Assembly (NCBI GenBank): GCA_031261765.1
Contig: JAISJA010000100.1
Location: 1 to 17,034 of the forward strand
DNA length: 17,034 nt
Source of the DNA: Coriobacteriales bacterium
Lineage (GTDB): Bacteria > Actinomycetota > Coriobacteriia > Coriobacteriales > UBA8131
Direction of reading: 5' to 3'
Part shown: positions 7,701 to 12,935 of the stretch, piece by piece
Position numbering within the stretch: position 1 is the first letter of the stretch
Layout: the number at the start of each line of letters is the position of its first letter
Made by a program: the position numbers and the translations under genes
The notes under the pieces: generated by a model
What the model saw: only the letters and a program-made list of their open reading frames with translations
The model's database searches: none
What the model was told of the DNA's origin: nothing

Positions 7701-8338
7701 AGAAGAAACACGACTCGCTTGAGGATTCCCCGGCTTCGTGGCTTGGCGTGGACGAGGACTTCGACGCGCGCTCTGAGGGCGGAGAGATAGGGTCCTGGGA
7801 TAATTTCTCGGAAGACGATGAGAATTGGAGCGGCGGAGCATACGGTGGCAACAGCCCCGAGGAAGACGAAGAAGCGCTCTACAACCTTTCAGCCGAGCTT
7901 ATCGACAAAGAAGTGTGGCTCGTGGCCCTTGGCGCCGACAGCAACGCGCACGCCGGCCTTAAGGCGTTTCTGCGTGAGCACGTAAGCGATATGCGCGGCG
8001 CTATGCTCATAAACGTAGAGGCCGTTGGAGCGGGTGATTTGTACTTCACCGTGTCTGAGGGAAGCTTCAGGCCGTCCAACACGGACCATCGCTTGCAGAA
8101 CCTTGCCGCTTCCGCAGGACGCGCTACCAGTGTGGACATAAAGCCGAAGCGCTTCTCCGGATATGCGACAGACGCCGCCTACGCGCTTAGAAGGGGCGTA
8201 CGCTCTATCTCTATCATGGGGTTGGACAATAACATACCGGCGGCGTATAACTCGTCGGCAGATACCAGAGACATAATAGACGAGGACCAGATGCAGGGCG
8301 TCGCGGACCTTATCATAGAGATGATAAAGAGCAGCTAG
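4790..8338 (+). CDS. Large membrane protein with interrupted, degenerate M28-type peptidase domain
   Basis: The 1182-residue product (start at ATG 4790, chosen from its ribosome site) begins and ends like an M28 zinc aminopeptidase, but the fold is split. Near the N-terminus it has the TAGPRPAASKGEQSAA entry motif. Two pairs of transmembrane helices follow (about 55-95 and 161-212). The HYDS motif is at His136/Asp138, and GANCNASGVAVMQEVAYRL starts near 216. About 790 disordered, Ala/Asp/Glu-rich residues (about 235-1027) then intervene before the C-terminal half resumes. Known M28 zinc and catalytic positions appear altered. GANDNASG has Cys219 for Asp. GAEE is GADS (Asp1050, Ser1051). The Asp of the later DxVG-like motif is Glu1077. 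The YHTxxDT His is Asn1154. Only the HxD is kept. I infer a pseudo-peptidase or binding protein rather than an active enzyme. Basic patches (about 303-328 and 480-497) lie in the linker. trkA follows 29 nt later. Confidence 0.75.
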   Translation: MAQMIDYIGELVETAGPRPAASKGEQSAATFISENMEDAGLDVYEQAFNCPRGVSWTRALYYLLGAAAAAILYFLPSFVAFAVVFAVVAFILIVLDLLDKNPFFSVLSKGKSQNVVAKYVPHASYDKRRKIIIVAHYDSTRNKVLTMHSIVRYYAIIRHVMRVSLIALVIITLISLIPLPSIVHMVIVIIGLICGAIALIAMICEIAGMFMPHNQGANCNASGVAVMQEVAYRLNGKSVPSSNVANKDADKEPEGASLADDAAAIASDEDVDDGAGAPEDDAAVLDVDAEPHGNEPSSRFSVRRRQPGREARPRGGRQPRGERQSRDAGHTGDSGHANDVDALPHTAYTHDIDDAGRIHVREAADQADAAFASATQAQTAAPQNAEAQAAREAAMAEPAVRQRGAVAPVQASAQAQASGQEPVQQTAQSAARNNPRVHARASVAESQRRAAELREQINQNQVLMSENPLKRMAAQPVPEWAIKAKEKAAKKKAQRPGDADGAEDVASVRSQFADVPFGSNSAVSESEPIVEAVPATDTALDDAALGSDDSLSAEAGQAKASDATGHADKTDAEEKGTGVGLDDNVGTTAAQGEGLSKTKQGRKLVEHAQRLVSSDPSRSLITRAEQQVDDKRKQTSDGADVDKTSVIPLVTAAALANDELTAGEDGTAVAEGENHADDVSAVNATDDVNDVAAHEDEPLRPARLHLVRHDEDEPPAAPRVSNAKASSKTVEQRAVHPEPTPDTPSLNADFTGIDKQAFSVLQNKHGGKPAIVPTESANMGGKHKAAGLKAKQTAKPAHAAASHAATAAASVASHSAVPSTAASAPVAHATTPPPLTTSVPNNNAPINDSLANLPKLGDTGTIIVQQAALDDDFVSRDELLPQDNSVVNATGAFVPLGATGTMKPISDELLAQAKSMDDIYVEDADDSAVMSSVQADAYAPAAETVEMPESRAHSFFDSIGDKLHGVRKGKKKKHDSLEDSPASWLGVDEDFDARSEGGEIGSWDNFSEDDENWSGGAYGGNSPEEDEEALYNLSAELIDKEVWLVALGADSNAHAGLKAFLREHVSDMRGAMLINVEAVGAGDLYFTVSEGSFRPSNTDHRLQNLAASAGRATSVDIKPKRFSGYATDAAYALRRGVRSISIMGLDNNIPAAYNSSADTRDIIDEDQMQGVADLIIEMIKSS

Positions 8339-8367
8339 CGCCCGCGCAATAGTACGGAAAGGACATC

Positions 8368-9042
8368 TTGAACATCATAATAGTTGGATGTGGACGCGTT
8401 GGTTCGCAGTTGGCCACGTTGTTCTCGCAAGACGATAACAATATAGTCGTCATAGACCAGAACGCGAGCTCGTTCACTAACCTTAGCCGCTCGTTTGAGG
8501 GAACGACGATCTCCGGGGTCGGTTTCGACGAGGACGTGCTCATTCAAGCCGGCGTAGACGAATGCGACGTGCTTGCCGCCGTTACCGACGAGGATAACGC
8601 GAACCTTATGATATCTGAAGTGGCGAACCGGTTGTTCGACGTTCCGCACGTGCTCACGCGGCTTTATAACCCTGACAGGGAGAACGCGTACATGCAACTT
8701 GGGCTGGACTACGTGTGCGGCACAACGCTGGTGGCCGAGGAGATGTATTCTAAAGTCATAGCCGGTCACGCCAGCCACGTAGACACGTTCGGCGACTACG
8801 AGATACTCCGCTTCGCCTTCAACTGGCAGGGCGACGGCAATCGCGGTATTCGCGTACGTGACCTGGAGCGCGAACACCAGGTGCGCATAATCGCGTTCGA
8901 GCGCAAAGACGGGTCCGTGAACTCCATACCGTCACAAGAAAGTATATTATATCAGGGTGATATCGTGCTAGCATGTATTCACAGGGACCTTGTCGAGAAA
9001 TACGCTAAATACATATGGTCCTCATCTGAGGGCGAGGAGTAG
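8368..9042 (+). CDS. trkA: TrkA-type potassium uptake regulator (RCK N and C domains)
   Basis: A cytoplasmic regulatory subunit of Trk/Ktr K+ uptake that binds nucleotides and gates TrkH. The 224 residues hold a Rossmann RCK-N domain at about 1-120, with the GCGRVGSQLA nucleotide loop and the acidic end of strand two in VVIDQN. An RCK-C domain follows at about 135-220 (GIRVRDLEREHQVRIIAF ... GDIVLACIHRDLVEKY). This is the normal length for a one-unit TrkA. It starts at TTG 8368, supported by GGAAAGGA a few nt upstream. It sits 29 nt after the M28-like gene and 3 nt before a second RCK gene. The TrkH encoded at the left edge of the window is the likely channel partner. Confidence 0.95.
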   Translation: MNIIIVGCGRVGSQLATLFSQDDNNIVVIDQNASSFTNLSRSFEGTTISGVGFDEDVLIQAGVDECDVLAAVTDEDNANLMISEVANRLFDVPHVLTRLYNPDRENAYMQLGLDYVCGTTLVAEEMYSKVIAGHASHVDTFGDYEILRFAFNWQGDGNRGIRVRDLEREHQVRIIAFERKDGSVNSIPSQESILYQGDIVLACIHRDLVEKYAKYIWSSSEGEE

Positions 9043-9045
9043 GCC

Positions 9046-9471
9046 ATGTATATAGTCATTAACGGTGGCGGCAAGATAGGTGAATACCTTGCCGAGAAAA
9101 TGAGCGCGCGCGGGCATCAGGTCGCGATAATCGAGAAGAACAAGCGCAAGATCGACCGATTGGCGATGCGCCTGCCGCAGCAGGTGCTTGTCATATATGG
9201 AGACGGATGTGACTCGTCTTTCCAGTCAGACGCCGGCGCCGAGCATGCCGACCTGTTCGTAGCTACTACGGGCACAGACGACGTTAACCTCGTTTCGTGC
9301 GAGATCGCCATGCTGGTGCACGACATACCACGGGCGATTGCCAGAGTCAACAATCCAAAGAACGAGCGCATATTCCATAAGATGGGTATAGAGGCCGTTT
9401 CCTCCACTACGATAATAGCCCATTTAATAGAGACCGAGGTGGACGAGAGCTCCAGGCGTGAGCGGTCCTGA
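9046..9471 (+). CDS. Second TrkA-like protein, RCK-N domain only
   Basis: This 141-residue protein is a second nucleotide-binding RCK-N (TrkA-N) domain. It shows INGGGKIGEYLAEK (GxGxxG loop) and the acidic strand-two end in VAIIEKNKRK. VIYGDGCD follows, then TTGTDDVNLVSCEIA and ARVNNPKNERIF, all typical of the family. Unlike its neighbour it ends soon after the N domain (HLIETEVDESSRRERS) with no RCK-C ligand domain. The start ATG 9046 has GAGGAG just upstream, overlapping the end of trkA, so the two are coupled. A heteromeric RCK ring with the first TrkA is plausible, since RCK proteins work as rings, but this is inference. Its last 14 nt overlap the start of the next gene. Confidence 0.92.
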   Translation: MYIVINGGGKIGEYLAEKMSARGHQVAIIEKNKRKIDRLAMRLPQQVLVIYGDGCDSSFQSDAGAEHADLFVATTGTDDVNLVSCEIAMLVHDIPRAIARVNNPKNERIFHKMGIEAVSSTTIIAHLIETEVDESSRRERS

Positions 9472-9988
9472 CCACGGCACGTCGCTTGACGACGTTATCG
9501 GTTTGATCGAACGCCAGCTTTGCGCCTATAAGCCGTATATACGTGGTAACGCGCTTCCTGGAATCGCCGTACTGAAATACGCTAACGCGCAAGACGCCGC
9601 GGGCGACGTCATATTCAGCCAGGCGGTTGACGACGCCCTGGAGAAGGCATTCGTCGCGCTTGGGTGGGGCTCTGCGGCGTGGTGTGGCATATTGCTGTCA
9701 CCTTCTGGCGGTAGTGCGCTTGAACCGGAAGGCCTAAGACTTTTGCTTGAGACCGTAGACCCGTCTGCGATAGTGGCTATAGACGAAAAATCACTTAGAG
9801 CGCTCATACGCGCGCTCTCGTCGTCTGAGACGGGGCTGCTGGTAGATTTGACCATTGGCGGGAAATCTTATGTCCATGGACGGCTTGTAGTTAGCGTAAA
9901 CGACTTCGAGGGGGCTTTAAACAACGAGCGAACCAAACAAATAGCCTGGCGCGAATTGCAACAATGCAAGCCGTACCAGGCCGTTTGA
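9458..9988 (+). CDS. Conserved-looking cytoplasmic protein of unknown function
   Basis: A 176-residue soluble protein with no signal peptide or membrane helix. Its start is GTG at 9458, inside the last 14 nt of the preceding RCK gene, with GAGAG about 8 nt upstream. This overlap suggests translational coupling. The sequence reads like a small alpha/beta domain: YANAQDAAGDVIF, then GWGSAAWCGILLS, then LRLLLETVDPSAIVAIDEKS, ending with an amphipathic helix and QQCKPYQAV. The pattern of Gly-Trp-Gly next to a hydrophobic strand loosely recalls nucleotide- or base-binding folds, but I cannot assign a family. It is the last gene of the rplM-to-trkA string. A 6-bp inverted repeat (CGAACG/CGTTCG) follows at 9994-10008. 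Confidence 0.8.
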   Translation: MSGPDHGTSLDDVIGLIERQLCAYKPYIRGNALPGIAVLKYANAQDAAGDVIFSQAVDDALEKAFVALGWGSAAWCGILLSPSGGSALEPEGLRLLLETVDPSAIVAIDEKSLRALIRALSSSETGLLVDLTIGGKSYVHGRLVVSVNDFEGALNNERTKQIAWRELQQCKPYQAV

Positions 9989-10019
9989 ACGTACGAACGT
10001 AGCGTTCGCGCGTATTATG

Positions 10020-10045
10020 CCACCGGTTGTACCAGTGGTTTCCTT
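10020..10045. terminator. Possible bidirectional terminator between convergent genes
   Basis: CCACCGG and CCAGTGG (10020-10026 and 10032-10038) form a 7-bp stem with one G-U pair and a 5-nt loop, followed on the + strand by TTTCCTT. It lies between the end of the rightward gene string and the end of the leftward ferredoxin gene. The T-run is short and interrupted, so the call is weak. Confidence 0.35.
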
Positions 10046-10052
10046 ATATATA

Positions 10053-10238
10053 TTACTCTTCGATTTCCTCTATGGAGCCCATCGGGCATTCTTCCATGCA
10101 CTCGCCACACGCGGTGCACGCGTCCTCGTTCACTACAGACGCGGTATCGTCTACGATGTCCAACACCCCATTTGGACACGTGTCAACGCAGATTCCGCAT
10201 GCTGAGCATTCGTCAGAATTAATAATCGGTCGTGACAT
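10053..10238 (-). CDS. Small 2[4Fe-4S] ferredoxin
   Basis: A 61-residue acidic electron carrier with two classical CxxCxxCxxxCP motifs: CSACGICVDTCP (Cys11, 14, 17, 21) and CTACGECMEECP (Cys41, 44, 47, 51). These bind two 4Fe-4S clusters, as in clostridial-type ferredoxins of anaerobes. A longer frame extends upstream to 10280. The start at 10238 is preferred because AGAGGAG (10244-10250, minus strand) sits just before it and the product begins MSRPIINSDEC, as is normal for the family. The gene stands alone, leftward, between the trkA string and the pilus operon, and convergent with the former. It suggests anaerobic metabolism but does not name a redox partner. Confidence 0.95.
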   Translation of the reverse strand: MSRPIINSDECSACGICVDTCPNGVLDIVDDTASVVNEDACTACGECMEECPMGSIEEIEE

Positions 10239-10284
10239 CAAAACTCCTCTCATTTCTTTTCTTATTGGGCTTGCAAGCATACAC

Positions 10285-10313
10285 GTTACAAATACCCGTG
10301 CAAATACTATAAC
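10285..10313 (+). promoter_or_regulatory. Candidate promoter of the pilus operon
   Basis: A -35-like GTTACA (10285-10290) and a -10 box TATAAC (10308-10313) are 17 nt apart. Transcription would start near 10320 and give a leader of about 300 nt containing several inverted repeats before cpaB. No better box was found nearer the gene, but AT-rich sequence makes chance matches likely. Confidence 0.35.
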
Positions 10314-10332
10314 AAAAACCCTACAGCGTGAA
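10305..10332 (-). promoter_or_regulatory. Candidate promoter of the ferredoxin gene
   Basis: Read on the minus strand, TTCACG (10332-10327) and TATAGT (10310-10305) are 16 nt apart. The -10 box shares bases with the divergent + strand -10 box. The leader to the ferredoxin start would be about 60 nt. Confidence 0.35.
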
Positions 10333-10350
10333 TATACACGAAAACGAGAA

Positions 10351-10457
10351 AAATCGCAAGCGGTAATTGATTGCCACTTATGGGCGATTTGCTACCGTTT
10401 ACCGATTTCTTTGTACATTAGCAAAAAACCTGTCGTAGGCACGGGCATTCATACGAC
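10351..10457 (+). promoter_or_regulatory. Inverted-repeat cluster in the 5' region of the pilus operon
   Basis: This lies in a 385-nt gene-free stretch (10239-10623). TTACCGATTT (10399-10408) pairs with AAATCG and GTAA (10351-10356, 10363-10366), giving 10 bp with a 6-nt bulge. The competing strand GCGATTT (10384-10390) also pairs with AAATCGC, and TACCG (10393-10397) with CGGTA, so at least two exclusive folds exist. A second hairpin GTCGTA/TACGAC spans 10432-10457. It could be a structured leader or a regulator-binding region. It matches no riboswitch class I know by eye. Confidence 0.4.
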
Positions 10458-10478
10458 TTGGACCGCGAACCTGACCTG

Positions 10479-10490
10479 CGCATATATGCG
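10479..10490. repeat. 12-bp perfect palindrome
   Basis: CGCATATATGCG is its own reverse complement and lies 134 bp before cpaB in non-coding sequence. It could be an operator half-site pair, though short palindromes also occur by chance. Confidence 0.4.
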
Positions 10491-10610
10491 TGTTAAATAT
10501 TTTTAAGATCCATGCAAGATATTTGTAAGCTCCCTTTTAGATTTTTTAAAGATTCGCCTGCCATACTTATGAACTCACTTAAGATTTTGCGATATTGGTC
10601 CAGTTATATG

Positions 10611-10618
10611 AAAGGAGG
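10611..10618 (+). promoter_or_regulatory. Strong ribosome binding site of cpaB
   Basis: AAAGGAGG contains a perfect AGGAGG core and ends 5 nt before ATG 10624, fixing the first start of the pilus operon and suggesting high translation of the first gene. Confidence 0.8.
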
Positions 10619-10623
10619 CGCTA

Positions 10624-11397
10624 ATGAAGGTACTGGATATATTCCAGAACAAGAGGATCTTGGTGGCGCTTATATGCGGGGTGTTGGCGGCAGTCCTGGT
10701 AGCCGTCTATCTGTCAGGCGCCGCGTCACGCGCGAGCGCGTCACGCGCCGGCGCGCTCGCGGCGTATGGGGGCGAACAGGTAGACGTGTTGGTGGCGACG
10801 CGCGATATCATGGCCGGGGAAACGCTTGACGCGGGCAACACCGAGACACAGACGTGGGTGGCAGACCTACTGCCACAGGGCGCCATATGCGATCCGGGCG
10901 ACGCGCACGGTAAGAGCCTGGCGGTGCCGTTACTGAAAAACGAGCCGGTGGTAACGGCAAAGCTTGGAGAGGCCGCGCAACCCATAGCGGTGCCGGACGG
11001 GCTTGTAGCGCTTAGTATACCGGTGGAGGACGTCTCGGCCGTGGGTGGCGCCGTGGCGTCTGGCAGCGCTGTTAACGTGTACGCCGTCGGCGCCACTACG
11101 GTGTCACTGGTAGTACAAGACGTGCTCGTGTTGGAGACGAGCAACGGCTATGGGATGTCTAAACAGCCTGCGTCTGGCTCCGGTCAGAAAGGCTCCGGCG
11201 GACTGTTTGGCGCTTCTCCAACACGGACCACGCTTAAGTGGGTGACTCTGGCGGTTTCGCCGGGTATGGTACAGGAACTACTTGCCACGTCGCGCGACAA
11301 GAACATAGCCATAGTGCTACCGGGTAAAGACGCCGATGTGGACGCAAGTGATTTATTGTCTAAGGCAACCAAAGAAGGAGAGAGAAATGACGTTTGA
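10624..11397 (+). CDS. cpaB: CpaB/RcpC-type Flp pilus assembly protein (SAF domain)
   Basis: A 257-residue protein with an N-terminal transmembrane helix (about 12-33) and an extracytoplasmic SAF-like domain starting near residue 53 (DVLVATRDIMAGETLDAGN). PQGAI, GKSLAVPLLKNEPV and the second domain typical of CpaB/RcpC (VALSIPVEDVSAVGGAVASGSAVNVY) follow. SAF domains of this family are thought to bind cell-wall or pilus components during Flp pilus assembly. A Gly/Ser-rich loop (about 178-200) precedes the last beta strands. It is the first gene of the Tad operon, with a perfect AGGAGG upstream. Its last 11 nt overlap the start of the CpaE-like gene, indicating coupling. Confidence 0.88.
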   Translation: MKVLDIFQNKRILVALICGVLAAVLVAVYLSGAASRASASRAGALAAYGGEQVDVLVATRDIMAGETLDAGNTETQTWVADLLPQGAICDPGDAHGKSLAVPLLKNEPVVTAKLGEAAQPIAVPDGLVALSIPVEDVSAVGGAVASGSAVNVYAVGATTVSLVVQDVLVLETSNGYGMSKQPASGSGQKGSGGLFGASPTRTTLKWVTLAVSPGMVQELLATSRDKNIAIVLPGKDADVDASDLLSKATKEGERNDV

Positions 11398-12922
11398 GCG
11401 ACCCTATAACGGTGACAACACACGCGAGCTGATGGAACTGGCAGGCGCGCTTCACGCTAGCGACCCCACGAGGAACATATATCTGGTGGGTGAAGATGTG
11501 AGCGGCGCCAGCGCTACGGACGTACGGGCCAACGCTGCGCGTAACCACGCGAAGACGGTTGGCATATGCGGCATAGTCAGCTATGCGCGTGCGAAGAAGA
11601 TGCTCGAGTCGTTGGAGGCGTCTTCTACCACGTCTACCGCGGATGTATGGCGCCGCGCGTTTGACGAAGCGTCTAGCAGCGCCGAGCCTGCCAATGGCGG
11701 GTCCGTCGATGCCGGTCATGGCAGCGCCGAGCCTGTCGCGCCATATGCGTCAGATGAGGCAGACGACATGGAGGCCTTGTACGCAGACGCCGAATGTGAA
11801 GCCGTACCGGATATGTCCATAGCGGAGGAGCTGGACGCCATGCGCATACTATACGGTGAGCAAGATATGCCCATAACGCCGCTTGAAAACCCGCCCAGCG
11901 TGCCACAGGTGCCGCCGCGCGCCACGCATCCCATGGTTCAGTTAGATAAGCCGGCTGTTCCGCATGAAACAGCGGTCCCGCATGAAGCGGTTGCTGCTAG
12001 TGAAATGGTCGTTACCAATGATATGCTATCACAGCAATATACTAGTAAGGTCATAACGTTCATGTCGGGGCGTGGGGGAGTTGGTAAGAGTACTATATCG
12101 CTGCTTTGTGCGGTCGCGCTTTGGCAAAGCGGCGCCAGGGTGGCCTTGGTTGACTTTGACGTGCAATTCGGCGACATAGAATACCTGCTTGGCCAGGAGC
12201 CGGCCATGCGCATACGCCGTGTAGATTTCGAGAACCTCATAGGCCGCGCAGACGCGCCCTGCCTGTCGTCGGACGAGCTGCTTTTCGTTAACGCCGCCGG
12301 CAGGCCGGAGAGGGCAGAGGAATTCGCGAAGCACGTTCCCGCGGCTTTGAACGCGCTTAGCGGCAGCGCGGACATAATAGTCATAAATACCGGCAGTTTC
12401 TGGTCGGACGTGCACGCCGTGCTTGCCGCACGAAGCGACACTCTGCTGCTTACGATGGACCAGCGCGCCACGTCGGTTAAAGCGTGCAAGCAGGCGGTGG
12501 AACTGTGCGCTAGAATGCAGGTGCCAAATACGAAGATACGCTACGTCTTGAACCGTTGCTCAAAGCGTTCCGCCATAACCGATATAGACGCGTCCATGGC
12601 GTTGGGAGGCGCAGACGTGGTCCCGTTTTCTGACGGCGGCGACAGCGTGGACGAATTGCTGTCTTTAGGATGCCCTATAGAGCTTATATCGTCTAACAAA
12701 GCGGTATCCGCCTCGTTGGGCAACCTGCTAGACGCTATAGCGCCCGCCTGCCCGCATGCCGCTGCGCCGCCCGCTACATATGGGCGCGGCTATGCGCAAA
12801 GAGCAGACGACAAGGCCGCGAAGCGTGGTGGTGCCAGACAAAGCGGCGCGAAACGCGGCAGGAGCATAGTGCCCGTGCGCAGGCGCGAGGGCTCAAGGCA
12901 GACCGGCAAGCCGCGCGTATAG
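11387..12922 (+). CDS. cpaE: CpaE/TadZ-like MinD-family ATPase of the pilus locus
   Basis: A 511-residue ParA/MinD-type ATPase that in Tad systems places the pilus machine in the cell. Residues 1-75 keep a short receiver-like piece (RNIYLVGEDVSG ... VGICGIVSYARAKKML). About 130 acidic, Pro-rich linker residues and an ATPase domain from about 220 follow. The P-loop reads SGRGGVGKST (227-236), so the signature lysine of the deviant Walker A motif is Arg229, while Lys234 is kept. ALVDFDVQFGD (Asp256) is the classic next strand of CpaE. The C-terminus is a basic tail (KRGGARQSGAKRGR). The start ATG 11387 is chosen for AAGGAG at 11375-11380. A longer frame upstream would sit inside cpaB. tadA follows after 13 nt. 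Confidence 0.88.
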   Translation: MTFERPYNGDNTRELMELAGALHASDPTRNIYLVGEDVSGASATDVRANAARNHAKTVGICGIVSYARAKKMLESLEASSTTSTADVWRRAFDEASSSAEPANGGSVDAGHGSAEPVAPYASDEADDMEALYADAECEAVPDMSIAEELDAMRILYGEQDMPITPLENPPSVPQVPPRATHPMVQLDKPAVPHETAVPHEAVAASEMVVTNDMLSQQYTSKVITFMSGRGGVGKSTISLLCAVALWQSGARVALVDFDVQFGDIEYLLGQEPAMRIRRVDFENLIGRADAPCLSSDELLFVNAAGRPERAEEFAKHVPAALNALSGSADIIVINTGSFWSDVHAVLAARSDTLLLTMDQRATSVKACKQAVELCARMQVPNTKIRYVLNRCSKRSAITDIDASMALGGADVVPFSDGGDSVDELLSLGCPIELISSNKAVSASLGNLLDAIAPACPHAAAPPATYGRGYAQRADDKAAKRGGARQSGAKRGRSIVPVRRREGSRQTGKPRV

Positions 12923-12935
12923 TCGAGGTAAGACG

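Noticed and set aside
10027..10506. Plus-strand frame opposite the ferredoxin
   Set aside because: It reads across the antisense of two perfect iron-sulfur motifs and then non-coding AT-rich sequence, so it is a shadow.
11336..11386. Upstream in-frame start for the CpaE-like gene
   Set aside because: It would overlap cpaB much more and adds residues (MWTQVIYCLRQPKKERE) with no family support. ATG 11387 has AAGGAG upstream.
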